A DNA stretch of 64,000 nucleotides from Sclerotiophoma versabilis (taxonomy: Eukaryota > Ascomycota > Dothideomycetes > Pleosporales > Didymellaceae). Position numbers and translations under genes: made by a program. Positions 1 through 10,511 of this stretch are shown here, in pieces (the stretch's first letter is position 1; each line of letters begins with the position of its first letter). The stretch lies in the NCBI GenBank assembly GCA_012274445.1, contig JAAROD010000004.1, positions 1,674,001-1,738,000 on the forward strand. The letters run 5' to 3'. The notes beneath the pieces are model-generated. The model had not been told where the DNA came from. It ran no database searches and saw nothing but the letters and a program-made list of their open reading frames with translations.

Positions 1-176
1 TGGGGATGCAAGTGAAGCGAAGCAGGGCCAGGCACGCCAATCAGCGTGTGCGGATCACAGATATCGAGTGCACTCCAGTAGGCGAGGCCGAACTGCATGT
101 ACTTCGCGAAAGTTCCAGTGCAGCCCTGCCGTCTGCCCGTGGAAATGGCACATTCACTGCAGCAGACCGATAGCGC

Positions 177-3131
177 CTACACATCCCTGACACCCGTCTG
201 CGCCCCGCCACCTCCTCCTGTGCTCCCCGCCTGCCCCTGCCCTGTTCCTGGCACCGCACCCCTAAGATTCAAGCTTCCGATTCTCTGCACCAGATTGCTT
301 CCGACGGCATCTACCGCGCCCCTGGGCGCCATCAAACTCGGCGTCTGACTCTCGCCCTGCTGGACCCTGAATAAGCGAATGCTGGTGTTGTTCCAGACGC
401 CCGCGGTACCCTTAGCGACTACCATCTCGCTTGCAAACACGAAGCCCCAGAGTAAAGACTCGTACCAGCCGAGGCTGAGAGTTGACCATTCGAAGAGGTG
501 CACGCGGATGGGCGAGGGCTCGATGGAGGGAATGGTGGTGGATTCAATGGTCTTCAGCGCGGTGGTGGTGTCTGTGCTGGAGGAGAGGGCGGGTGAAAGT
601 GTTTGGATTAGCATGAGAGTTGTGTGTAGGGGGAGCTCGGAGAGCCAGGATTCGAGCTGTATTGTGTTAGCATGATGTACACAAGCTGACGGGATGGTGG
701 TGCTTACCCATGTCACTGAGGGTGTGAAAAACTCGTTTGGTGCTAGACTAGGTGTACCATTCACGCTGGCAAGGCTCGTCATGCTATTCTGGCGCGAGAA
801 AGTGGGTTGACCAACGGGCATCTTGCCACGTGCTTTCTCAGACATGCCTCGTAATTGCAGAGGTACAGTCTCATCGATCGAAGAGGCTATCGACGCGCTT
901 CGTGACGCGCCTCGCGAGCCGCCTGAGGGTGGTGATTGCACTGGCGAAGTTGATTGCGGCGGTACGCTCGTCTCTTCCGCATCAGAGTCGTCGTCGTCGC
1001 TGCCAATAGCAAAAGCACTGTTTTCTTCTGGGACATTGCCCAACGACGGTGTGCGGGCAGCTGTGGGACTTCGTAGGCTGTCGATGGACGTCTGTCTTGA
1101 TAGCTCGGCTCCATTACCTTCTTTGCGCAGCTGGTTCTGGCGCTCAATCTCTTCTTGTCCGCTCTCAAGTGTGAAGTCTCGTAATGCCTGGAATCTTTTC
1201 CTAGATCGTATGATCGCGTAGATGAGATTGGGGTTGTCTGTTGGCCTCGATCAGCAAGAGTATCGTGTTAACGGTGAGGTATCTCTTACGCTTGTATTGG
1301 TGTTCGACCATAGCGTTGATCGCTTCGAGCAAGGAGTGGAGGAGGGTATGATTGTTTTCGTTAGCCAAGAGGAAGCTGGGCGATGACATGGACGCAAAGA
1401 GCTGTAATAATTTAGAGCTCGGTGCGCGCCCCAAGTTTTGTACATAGGCAGCAATGTTATTCAGGATGGCGAGCAGAGCTGGATATATCGGCTCCAGCTT
1501 GCCTTTGCCTGTAGTGAGCAGCGTGTATATGGACTATGCTGGTAAGCTGATGTCAGGATGTAGGTGCGTCAAACGTACTGTGATGACATAGTCGGCGTAG
1601 GTACCATGGAAGTTCGGTATCCGTATGCTCGGTGGTAGCGACTCTTGCCCCTCGAAGATCTTGTTTAGGCTCTTGCCAAACTGGGGTTCCACACTCAATG
1701 TCTGCAGCACAAAGACGCACATACGCACTAAGCCCTGCTTTGAGGGATCGTTGCGCTGGTCAATTGCATAATACAGTACCAGCACCACGAAGTCATGAGC
1801 CCTGTCTGTGTCGATGATAAAGGAGCGGAAACGCTTGTTGCACTGCAATGTTTCCCAGAACAGCATGATCATCTCAGGCGCCCATGTCAAAGACTTGTGG
1901 CTGCCAGGCAGGTATGATGAGTTCGCTTGCAGCTAGTGACGGTCAGCTTTAGCAGCGGCAAGTTCAGTAAGGGGGACGAACAGGCTGATTCAGAATTCTC
2001 GTCATACCATCGACCAGGAACTGGAAGTCCTGTGGGCGATGCAGACGACCGAGGAAGTGTCTAAAGAAGTTCTTCGGGGCAGGTCCATTGCCGGGCTCGG
2101 GTATGGGGTACAGTATCAGCACCAGAAGCAGCTGCAGGCAGTATGTGACCAGTATCTGCCTTGGGTCCTTGAAAACGACATGGTCGTAGGGTACGCGCCA
2201 TGTTGCAGGGTTGTATTTCAGGGTCTGCAAGCGTCAGTACGAGTACTGTAACACATAGTATGAAACCTACCGTATTCAGCATTGAGCAGAGCACTGACAA
2301 AACAACTTGCTTCTCCGGGCATGTAGCCATGTATGTGATGGCTCTGACGCCCTTTACCGGTAGCGTGGCTGCGGTGTGTCAGTGTCATTGCGCGTCGTAC
2401 TCTCACTCCCTGTGCATACCGGCTGACATGTACATGGACTTGCTTGCAAATGCAAGTAAAAGCCGCAGTATCTCTGTTCTGTTGCTCTCGAATTCCTTGG
2501 TCGAGGCGACTGGTGTGTTGCAGCCAACGCCGCTCTGCCATATCGCATACGAGACCTTGCTCCTGCCGGCTGGGACCTTGGGCAACGTGAACTCGGAGAA
2601 GAACAGCAGGTCAAGCAGCGTGTCGATGATCTCCTCTGCCAGGGGCTTGGCTTTGGTGAACTCTGGCTCGGCCTCGGTTGGTGTTGGGTCGGGGTCAGAC
2701 TCGTCGAAGATGATCTCGCTCTTCAGCAGCTGGCCGCGACGGCTGCGCTTTCTCCGCTCCGCCCAGAAGAAGGTGTTCTCCCATGATTCCAGGTGGTCGG
2801 CCTCGTATATGAAGGGCAGCAGCCTCGTGAGGACGCGGATGCAGTTGAGCGCATCCCGCTCGGGCGCGAGTTCGGGGTCGGGGAAGGAGGGGTGGTTGCG
2901 CAGGACGACGAGGCGCGAGGTGACGGCGAGGATGAGCGTCTCGAGGTTGGGCAGGTTGTTGTCGCGCGTGCGCCGTATGTCAGCGGGCGAGAAGAGGGAG
3001 AAGACATCCTCAGCGCTCTCGGGCAGCTCCCAGAAGCCGGTCCAGTATGCGTCGTCGGCGGGGATCTGCTTGGGCTCCGACAGGCGGAAGACGCCCTGCT
3101 TGAAGGTGAGTTTGGAGTCGGACGCGCCCAT
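177..3131 (-). CDS. HID1: HID1 family protein (Dymeclin/Hid1), 7 exons, 886 aa
   Basis: Model: complement(join(177..656, 708..1237, 1290..1533, 1579..1932, 1982..2224, 2271..2368, 2420..3131)); all junctions are GT-AG and keep frame. The protein matches my knowledge of Hid1, a peripheral Golgi/trans-Golgi protein involved in protein sorting and secretory granule formation in animals. Recognisable blocks are the N-terminal segment with PADDAYWTGFWELPESAED, the stretch around ATCPEKQVVLSVLCSMLNT, the block LMLFWETLQCNKRFRSF-like near the middle and the C-terminal WLSELPLHTTLMLIQ. The start was set at the ATG giving MGASDSK, because the frame upstream opens only with GTG and Met-Gly-x-x-x-Ser is a classic N-myristoylation sequence, a known property of Hid1. 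A low-complexity acidic/Ser-rich linker lies near residues 590-680. The seventh intron (657..707) is 51 nt, has no stop and can be read through. Divergent from SSL2. Confidence 0.88.
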
Positions 3132-3529
3132 TGGGATGCATGTCACGGCTTCATGTGCGCATTGTGAGTGGCACGTGTCGTATTGGTGCTGTCGAGGAGA
3201 CCACCGCGGCCCGTTGACGTCGGCGGTGCAAACAGGGCAAACGCCGCCCTGTGCCCTGCGTGCCTACGTGCCTGCGGACCCCAGCTCAGCCCTCCCCACG
3301 TGCCTGCGCGCCTTGCTGACGTAACTGATTGATCAGCTCCATCGACAGATTCCTAGGCGCCTCCGCCACCGCTGCCCTTCGCCTTCCACCCTCACCTCTC
3401 GCCGACCGTACCTTCGCCGTTAAGAGACTGCGCGCCTGCACGCTCGTCGCCGCCTGTATCTGTAGACCTCCTCGCACATAGCACATACCCCGAGTCGTAA
3501 CGCGCTGCAGCGCGCCGCGGTCCTCCAGC
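3132..3529. promoter_or_regulatory. Shared 5' region between HID1 and SSL2
   Basis: This 398-base gap separates two divergent start codons and must hold both promoters and 5' leaders. It is GC-rich and pyrimidine-rich near the SSL2 side. I see no clear TATA box, as expected for housekeeping genes. Confidence 0.5.
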
Positions 3530-5929
3530 ATGCCGCCCAAACGCAAGCTGCAGACAGCGGCGGAGGCTGAGGCTGAGGATGCCTATGGGGAGGATGACAT
3601 CGGCCCTATGAGTGACCAGGAGACGTTCGATACCCTCAAGGACCAGTTTGACGTCAAAGCCATGACCAAACGCGCGCGAGCAGCACAGCCAAAGGATGCC
3701 GCTGCCCACCTGTTCAGGAAATCTGATCAGTCACATGCACCCCTGAAGCCGGACCAGCAAAATCGCCCTCTCTGGGTCAATGATGCGGGCGGTATCATTA
3801 TCGAGTCCTTCCACCCCCTCTTCGATGAGGCACAGGACTTTTTGATCAACATTGCTGAACCACAATCGCGGGTATCAAAAATGCACGAGTATCAGCTTAC
3901 CACACATAGCCTGTTCGCCGCCGTTAGTGTTGGTCACTCAAGTCAGGAGATCATCGACAAGCTGGACAGGTACTCCAAGACAGCCTTGTCCGACTCCCTC
4001 ATTCAGTTCATCGAGAAATCCACCTCAGCTTTTGGCAAGGCAAAGATCGTGCTAAAGAAGACTCTCTCTTTTATCGAAAGTGAGGATCCTACCATCCTGA
4101 ATAAGCTCCTCCGTGACCCTATCGTCGCCGAATGTAGAGCAGATCAGACTGAAGGTCTGATCAAAGAAGCTGCTCCGAAGATCGGTCAGATGGCAATTCC
4201 AGGTACCAAGCTGGCTGCTGGAGCAAACCAGATTGCACAACCGGCTGCCCCGGAACCAGCACCAGCCGACATGATCGCAACACTACGGGAGGATGATGAC
4301 GATGACGAAGTGGCTCAGGTCCATTCTTTCCAGATCAAGAGTGACGAAAGAGAACGAGTCGTCAAGCGGTGTCGAGCTATAGGTCTTCCTCTCACCGAAG
4401 AGTACGACTTCAACAACGATATGAAGAACCCCAACCTTGAAATCGATCTTAAGCCGCACGCTCAAATTCGTTACTACCAGGAGAAGGCGTTAAGTAAGAT
4501 GTTTTCAAACTCTCGAGCGCGATCAGGTATCATTGTTCTGCCTTGTGGCGCAGGTAAGACTCTTGTCGGTATTACAGCAGCGTGTGGTGTCAAGAAGTCG
4601 GTCATCGTTCTTTGTACGAGTGCTATGAGTGTTGTTCAGTGGAGAGCCGAATTCATAAAATGGTCAAACATCAACCCAGAGGACATTGCTGTCTTTACAG
4701 CAGACAACAAGAACGTCTTTCCCCGCAATGCTGGTATCATCATCAGTACATACTCTATGATCAGTACCGTTCAGAAGCGGTCACACGATGCCGAGAAAGT
4801 CATGAACTTCATCAAAGAGCGAGAATGGGGGTTGCTGATTGCTGACGAAGTGCACGTCGTGCCTGCCAACATCTTCAAAAAGGTTACATATCAGATTGCT
4901 TCGCACGCAAAGCTTGGACTTACCGCTACGCTGTTGCGAGAAGACGATAAGATCGATGATCTGAACTTCTTGGTCGGACCGAAGTTGTACGAGGCCAATT
5001 GGCAGGAGCTTTCAGAGCAAGGACACATTGCCCGAGTGCAATGCGCTGAAGTGTGGTGTCAGATGACGCCCGAGTTCTACCAAGAATGGCTGAAGCCCGC
5101 GTCACTGCAGAAGCGAGCGCTCCTATCTATCATGAACCCACGAAAATTCCAAGCATGTCAGTTCCTCATCGACTACCATGAGTCGCGAGGAGACAAAATT
5201 ATTGTCTTCTCAGACAACGTATACGCTTTGGAGAAGTACTCTCGAAAGCTGGGCAAAGCGTATATTTACGGCGCCACACCACAAAACGAGCGCCTCCGCA
5301 TTCTCGAAAACTTCCAGCACAATCCACTCGTGAATACCATCTTCCTTTCCAAGATCGGAGACACCAGTCTGGACCTGCCCGAGGCCACGTGCCTCATCCA
5401 AATATCCTCGCACTACGGCTCGCGACGACAGGAAGCTCAGCGCCTCGGTCGCATTCTCCGTGCCAAGCGTCGTAACGACGAAGGCTTCAACGCCTTCTTC
5501 TACTCCCTCGTATCCAAAGACACAGATGAGATGTTCTACTCGTCCAAACGCCAGGCATTTCTTGTCGACCAAGGCTACGCGTTCAAAGTCATTACGCGCC
5601 TCGAGGGTCTCGACACGCACCCCAATCTCGCCTTCAACACACCCCAGGACCGGCGTGAGCTGCTCATGGACGTGCTTCTGGCCAAGGATGAGGATGCAAA
5701 GACGGAGAATATCCAAGGCGATTCATTTGGCTCGGGATATGCAAGCAATTTGGGCAGGAAGAAGAAGGGCGCGGTGCGCAGGACGGCGGGTGCGCTCAGC
5801 GAGTACTCTGGCGGACAGGACATGGCGTATCTGGAGACAAATAAGAGCAGAAATAAGGAACTCAAGGGTGTCAAGGGCGTGAAGAACTCGTTCCTCAAGA
5901 GTTTGGCCAGGAGCGGCGCGAAGAAGTAG
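3530..5929 (+). CDS. SSL2: TFIIH 3'-5' DNA helicase XPB/Ssl2 (Rad25), 799 aa, intronless
   Basis: ATP-dependent DNA translocase of TFIIH, needed for promoter opening by RNA polymerase II and for nucleotide excision repair. The N-terminal part (residues ~70-210) is the conserved XPB damage-recognition/N-terminal helicase domain. Helicase motifs are visible: Walker A GAGKT at residues 340-344, DEVH box at 439-442, motif III TATLLRED just after it (the RED motif of XPB) and motif VI QRLGRILR starting at 637. The length fits fungal orthologues (about 800-850). The first ATG after the divergent promoter opens MPPKRK, a basic start typical of the family. The C-terminal tail is basic and Ser/Lys rich. 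No intron is needed anywhere. I am very sure of the family. Confidence 0.97.
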   Translation: MPPKRKLQTAAEAEAEDAYGEDDIGPMSDQETFDTLKDQFDVKAMTKRARAAQPKDAAAHLFRKSDQSHAPLKPDQQNRPLWVNDAGGIIIESFHPLFDEAQDFLINIAEPQSRVSKMHEYQLTTHSLFAAVSVGHSSQEIIDKLDRYSKTALSDSLIQFIEKSTSAFGKAKIVLKKTLSFIESEDPTILNKLLRDPIVAECRADQTEGLIKEAAPKIGQMAIPGTKLAAGANQIAQPAAPEPAPADMIATLREDDDDDEVAQVHSFQIKSDERERVVKRCRAIGLPLTEEYDFNNDMKNPNLEIDLKPHAQIRYYQEKALSKMFSNSRARSGIIVLPCGAGKTLVGITAACGVKKSVIVLCTSAMSVVQWRAEFIKWSNINPEDIAVFTADNKNVFPRNAGIIISTYSMISTVQKRSHDAEKVMNFIKEREWGLLIADEVHVVPANIFKKVTYQIASHAKLGLTATLLREDDKIDDLNFLVGPKLYEANWQELSEQGHIARVQCAEVWCQMTPEFYQEWLKPASLQKRALLSIMNPRKFQACQFLIDYHESRGDKIIVFSDNVYALEKYSRKLGKAYIYGATPQNERLRILENFQHNPLVNTIFLSKIGDTSLDLPEATCLIQISSHYGSRRQEAQRLGRILRAKRRNDEGFNAFFYSLVSKDTDEMFYSSKRQAFLVDQGYAFKVITRLEGLDTHPNLAFNTPQDRRELLMDVLLAKDEDAKTENIQGDSFGSGYASNLGRKKKGAVRRTAGALSEYSGGQDMAYLETNKSRNKELKGVKGVKNSFLKSLARSGAKK

Positions 5930-6721
5930 CATGCTTCCAGGTCATGGCGTTGAGGTATAAAGCACTACTGTCAGCTAATCGAAGTGATGTGTCGAAACCT
6001 GTTGAGCAAATCTCACGCGTCCTTGGTTGCGGTGAGCGTGTCACTACTCATTCGATCCCTAGCGATGCAGCGTTAAGCGTCAGTAGTACCATGAATCGGA
6101 AGTTATTCTGGTGCATCTCGATGTCTCTCTTCAGGATGGACGAATACTTCTAGAAATCCTTGAACACCTGAGTAGTGCATCTCCACTGGGTCCTTGAAAC
6201 AATTTTCTAGCTTGCAAATGGCCACACTTTCGGAGTCATGGAAGTAGAACTGACGAGCTCACGATGCTGCAAAAGCTCGATCGGAGTGTTGAGTAGTAGT
6301 GGGGGACAGCGGCCCGGATCGTCGATGCGTGCCACGTGCTTGCCAGCTCCAGCCACAGAGCGGTGGGCGGTGACGTTGGGCCCAACACGGCGCATCTGCA
6401 GATTTTCTTCCCACACGCGACCCATTGGCCTCCAAAGTATTCGACAGCAGCATCACTGTGACCTGCTCCCTCTGCACCAGCCCTCGGCTCAGCGTACGTT
6501 ACCTGCTTTATCTCTGTTGTCCGCCCAATTCCTCCGGGCTGCCCGCAATCCACAAAAACCCGCACACGGACTCACATTTGCGCCCAACAGCAACTGCACC
6601 GTCCATTTCATACTTTCACACTCGGCACGTCAAGCTGGCAGACCAAATCTCCACATCTTCCAATACTGCATAGGCTGTGATAGCCCGCAGACGACTCTCC
6701 GCCTCCCTATTTCGCTGTTCC
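5930..6721. other. Intergenic region, SSL2 3' side to SPE2 leader
   Basis: No coding evidence on either strand. The left part should hold the SSL2 3' UTR. From about 6480 to 6721 the sequence becomes pyrimidine-rich and has no ATG on the + strand, which fits the promoter and 5' leader of SPE2. Confidence 0.5.
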
Positions 6722-6769
6722 ATGCGTCAAGAGGATCTGGTACGCTTTCTGTCCAAGCCTGCGAAGTGA
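6722..6769 (+). promoter_or_regulatory. Upstream ORF in the SPE2 leader (15 codons)
   Basis: This is the only ATG on the + strand between roughly 6480 and the SPE2 start at 7318. It encodes MRQEDLVRFLSKPAK and then TGA. A strong 5' splice site (GTGAGT at 6766) overlaps the stop, and a possible acceptor (CTCCAG, ending 6846) follows a GCTGAC branch-like sequence. If that 81-nt intron is spliced, the peptide changes only to end in PAKPR before TAA. Either way a short uORF stays in the leader. AdoMetDC mRNAs of mammals and plants are repressed by polyamines through uORF peptides; that this one acts the same way is inference. The transcription start is not known from sequence alone. Confidence 0.5.
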
Positions 6770-7200
6770 GTCTCGTCTCCGCCGCGTCTACCCAACTCTC
6801 AACTCAATCGACACTTCCACGCCGCCAGACTGCTGACCAGCTCCAGGCCTAGATAACGCCCGCCACTCCCCCACCCACCACCAGTCTTTACCCACCCTTG
6901 AGCAGATCCCTCGTCTGCTGGACCCGATACTTTCACAGGGTATCGGAATCTAGTCGGTCGAGGCGCAACGACTGACACCATTCCGCGGCGCAAAGCCTCG
7001 TATCTTCCCCCCAACTCCCGACCTCCCTAACGCCCTCTACGGTCGTTTCCCGCATCACACGCCTGCTGCTGGCACCAGCCAGCCTCTTCGAACCTAGTCC
7101 CTCGTGGGCCTTCTGTCCTCAGCCAAGCACCGCATTGCTTGCCTGGGTAGCAGACTGTGCTTCACTGCTTGTCAGTTAGCCGTCCTCTAAGCGAACCTCC

Positions 7201-7264
7201 ACGCACACGCACACCTCCACGCATACGCACACGCTCACGCACACGCACACGCACACGCTCCACG
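7201..7264 (+). repeat. Degenerate (CACGCA)n / CA-CG low-complexity tract in the SPE2 leader
   Basis: An imperfect CA/CG dinucleotide-like tract with almost no G-rich strand interruptions, lying 55-120 bases before the SPE2 start codon. It is likely transcribed as 5' UTR. It probably arose by slippage; no function is claimed. Confidence 0.7.
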
Positions 7265-7317
7265 CCAACGCTCAGACGCAGACTACCCCGCGCGCACCGA
7301 CGCCCCATAGCCAAGAG

Positions 7318-8919
7318 ATGGTCGCTACTGAAATTCCCAAGCACTACACCGCGTCGCCGTCTTCGCACATCGGCACGCCATCGTTGACTATCAACAAGGA
7401 GGCCACTATCGACCTTGATTCCACCAACTCATTTGAGGGCCCTGAGAAGCTCCTGGAAGTATGGTTTAGCTCCTCTGCCACCGACCTGCCCGGCCAGGCG
7501 GGCCCGCTTGGCCTCAAGAAGGTGTCTGCCGATGTCTGGAAGGAGATGCTCGATCTGGTCAACTGCAAGGTCCTCTCTGTCATCGAGTCTGAGCATGTCG
7601 ATGCCTACCTGCTCTCCGAGTCGAGCATGTTCGTCTTCCCTCACAAGGTCGTCTTGAAGACCTGCGGTACCACCACACTCCTCTGGGGTCTCACTCGTCT
7701 CTTGGAGATCGCTGCCATCGATGCAGGCTTCCCTTATGTTCAGCCCGCACCTGGTACCGGGCTCGCAGCTACTGCTACGCCCTATCGTGTCTTCTACAGC
7801 AGGAAGAACTTCCTCCACCCGGAAGCGCAGCAAGGTCCCCACCGTAGCTGGCGCGACGAAGTCCGCTTCTTGGATCAACGTTTCGAGGGTGGCAGTGCTT
7901 ATATGATTGGCAAGATGAACGGAGAGCATTGGTACCTCTACATCACAGGTCCCGACACCACTCTGACACCGCCCCCCAGCCCTGGCTCTGAGAACGTCGA
8001 TCGTCCTGAGACCGAGACGAAATATGTGAAGCTTCCTGAACGCATGCTGCCCGAGATGAACACGGATGAAGAGGAGGACGAGACTCTGGAGATACTCATG
8101 ACTGACCTCGATGAGAAGAATGCCCGTCAGTTCTATCTCGAGGACGCGAGTGCGGTCGCGGAAGGTCGCTATGTCCAGAGGGCTCGTGAGGCCCGCAAGA
8201 ACGCCATTCAATCTCTTGGTTCCATTCCCGAGGGCGAGTGTGAGAGCCTTGGGGGTTCCACGATCCTCAACTCTACCGCCACTACCCACATCTCTGACGA
8301 GAGTTTCGATGTTTTCGAGCAGACCTCTTCTGACCACTCTGGCTTCAACTCTGATGAGGAGCTTACGTTCCCTGAGGAGCTGACCACCGAGGGTCACACG
8401 CTCGGCACTGTTGTCTCTGAGCACTGTGGTCTGGCTGATGTCTACCCTACCTCAAAGTACCCGGACGCTCGCATTGACGCCTATCTTTTCACTCCCTGCG
8501 GCTTCTCTGCCAATGGCGTCGTGCCCGCCCCAGGCGGCGCACCTAACGGTTCCAAGAAGGGCTCTGATGCCACGCACTACTTCACCGTCCACGTGACCCC
8601 TGAGCCTCACTGCTCGTACGCCTCGTTCGAGACCAACGTCCCCGCCCGTCAGAGTGGACGCGAGACAGCTGATGTCATTGAGCACGTCATCGGTATCTTC
8701 AAGCCCGGTCGCTTCAGCATCACTCTCTTCGAGGCTAAGCCGTCCCCTGATGAATTGCCCGGTAAGAACGTTGCGAAGAGCAAGCGCGTTGAGACAATCC
8801 CCGGTTACCGCCGCGTTGATCGTATTGTGCATGACCTCGAGGGTTACGATCTTGTCTTCAGGTACTACGAGAGGAACGACTGGAAGGGTGGCAAGCCTAG
8901 GCTGGGCGAGATCTATTAG
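7318..8919 (+). CDS. SPE2: S-adenosylmethionine decarboxylase proenzyme, 533 aa, intronless
   Basis: Pyruvoyl-dependent enzyme that makes decarboxylated AdoMet, the aminopropyl donor for spermidine and spermine. The self-processing site is clear: LLSESSMFVFP, with Glu101 before Ser102, the residue expected to become the pyruvoyl group after autocleavage. The block KTCGTTTLL follows it. The conserved C-terminal half has FTVHVTPE, SYASFETN and the RYYERNDWKGGKPR end. At 533 residues it is much longer than yeast (~396) or human (334); the extra length is mostly an acidic, Ser/Thr-rich insertion at about residues 235-370. The ATG follows a long ATG-poor leader with one uORF. The family call is secure; the role of the insertion is unknown. 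Confidence 0.96.
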   Translation: MVATEIPKHYTASPSSHIGTPSLTINKEATIDLDSTNSFEGPEKLLEVWFSSSATDLPGQAGPLGLKKVSADVWKEMLDLVNCKVLSVIESEHVDAYLLSESSMFVFPHKVVLKTCGTTTLLWGLTRLLEIAAIDAGFPYVQPAPGTGLAATATPYRVFYSRKNFLHPEAQQGPHRSWRDEVRFLDQRFEGGSAYMIGKMNGEHWYLYITGPDTTLTPPPSPGSENVDRPETETKYVKLPERMLPEMNTDEEEDETLEILMTDLDEKNARQFYLEDASAVAEGRYVQRAREARKNAIQSLGSIPEGECESLGGSTILNSTATTHISDESFDVFEQTSSDHSGFNSDEELTFPEELTTEGHTLGTVVSEHCGLADVYPTSKYPDARIDAYLFTPCGFSANGVVPAPGGAPNGSKKGSDATHYFTVHVTPEPHCSYASFETNVPARQSGRETADVIEHVIGIFKPGRFSITLFEAKPSPDELPGKNVAKSKRVETIPGYRRVDRIVHDLEGYDLVFRYYERNDWKGGKPRLGEIY

Positions 8920-9752
8920 ACGTTGTTGGGTGGAGCTATGTTCTTTAAACAACTTGTGGACATTCCTTTGATATCTCTTCAGCACATCCGGTTCATACTG
9001 TGCGTATCCATTCTTAGTATATCTCGTGTCTCTTCAAGGAACTACTTGCTTCGAGAATCGTTCACACGGCTTTGTAGCGACTGTCTCTACATAGTCACTT
9101 TATCCAGATAATTCATCGCGTTGAAGAAAAGTCCTTTTGATGTCTTTCTATTATCGCTAAATATACTCCAAACAGAGGCATCCTGCTTGCATATGGTTTC
9201 TTTTAGTTGCTTTTACGGCAGGTCGAGTGTGCCCCAGTGACTATCTCACTATGCTTCCGGAGACAAACACCCCCGCCTAGTTACTGCGGGTGTTAAGTAG
9301 CATACTTCTACATAGACTGCATCTCCCCAATCAATCTCAGCACAATGCTTGCCACCGCTACTTCTGCATTGAATCCCGCCATCCCACTCAACATGCGCAA
9401 CGCAAACGTGACAGCCTCCAGCCAGTTTCGTGTCATTGCAGCCCAGAGATCTAATCCCGGGCTAGTTATTGTGCTGCATTGCTGCCAATGCAAGTCTGAG
9501 ATTTGGCAGGCTTCTGTTGCGAGAGCAGGACCCGGGCATAAGTGTTTGCGCGAGACAGGTGAGAGAGCGGCGGCAGCTCACCGCTACAAACAGTAAGACT
9601 GGACTAGAGGATGAGAAATAGTATATAATAAAGACGTTAGTAACTTGCTTCTAACTTTATACACCCTACTTACAACTGCTTCTCTTACGCGTCTTCGCCC
9701 TGCTCTACTTCGCCTACTCTCTACTCCGCCTACTCTCTGCACCTTACCCAAC
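8920..9752. other. Intergenic region, SPE2 3' side
   Basis: T-rich sequence after the SPE2 stop fits a 3' UTR. The rest shows no supportable gene. A TATATAAT box at 9622 lies about 130 bases before the ATG of the broken gene at 9753, and an imperfect tandem CGCCTACTCTCT motif occurs around 9700-9740. Confidence 0.5.
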
Positions 9753-10511
9753 ATGAATATTAGTACCCGAAGACACGATCAAGATGTTGGGAAAGCGACC
9801 AATCCTTTTGAGCTTGAGGATCCGAGATACTACGACCAAGATCCGTCATACGTCCCCCCCAAGGAAGATTCTAAAAGTGAGGAGGCCTACAGCCAACAAC
9901 GCTTAACAGCAGAATCTTCCCGTCGTGTAAAAACCAAAATTCTACAACATTACGCTTAACATCGCTGACATTGTTATAGTGTCGATCTGCCTTACCAACC
10001 CAAGAGGAGAATCTGCCGCTTCCCACGGCCGAGACACCACAGAGCCAACAAGCTCGGGACCCAGCCCCAGCCCGCAACACTGTCGAACTTCAGGTCAGTC
10101 ATGACTGATATCTGTCAAGCCAACTTACACTAAGTTCTGTCACAGTGCACTACAGTATTCTCTTGCACTCTAAAGAGTAACGGCAGTCGAATGTTTCACG
10201 TGACCGTGGACTGACAAAGGATCTCAATCTCTTGGAAAGATGTCCCTTTTGCTGTTCGGGGACTTTCAAAGACAGGCGAGACGCTTATCGTAACGTACGG
10301 ATATCGTCTCTCAAAAGCTGGATCAAAGATACACTGGTTGGCATCCCAGGAGGGCGATTCCTCAAAAACTAAGCAGAAGTCGGTTCCGTCTCGGGATTTA
10401 CCTCATGTTGTGAGACTCCGAGAGAGATGGGCTCAGATGTCTCTCAGAGAGCGTCGTCGTCTGCACAACAATAACTTTGAAAATTTCATTGCTAATCCTA
10501 AGGCTAAATGA
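9753..10511 (+). pseudogene. Broken small gene of unknown function
   Basis: From ATG 9753 a 58-codon reading frame ends at a plausible donor (9927). It continues after acceptor 9979 and again after a second plausible intron (10094..10145), reaching a segment with CTTVFSCTLKSNGSRMFHVT. That frame then stops. The coding sense resumes one frame over with LERCPFCCSGTFKDRRDAYRNV and shifts again to RLRERWAQMSLRERRRLH before a stop. Pieces of this quality in three successive frames suggest a gene with two frameshifts. A CxxC/zinc-ribbon-like character is possible from the CPFC motif, but I do not recognise the family. Undetected introns are an alternative. Confidence 0.35.

Noticed and set aside
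2200..3324. 374-codon open frame on the + strand
   Set aside because: It is antisense to HID1 exons, whose conserved protein blocks and splice sites are clear; no domain on the + strand.
7201..7264. Possible telomere-like or CRISPR-like repeat
   Set aside because: It is an irregular CA/CG low-complexity tract with no unit-spacer structure and no telomeric TTAGGG; CRISPR is not expected in a fungus.
7429..8424. 331-codon open frame on the minus strand
   Set aside because: Shadow of the codon-biased SPE2 gene; no family resemblance.
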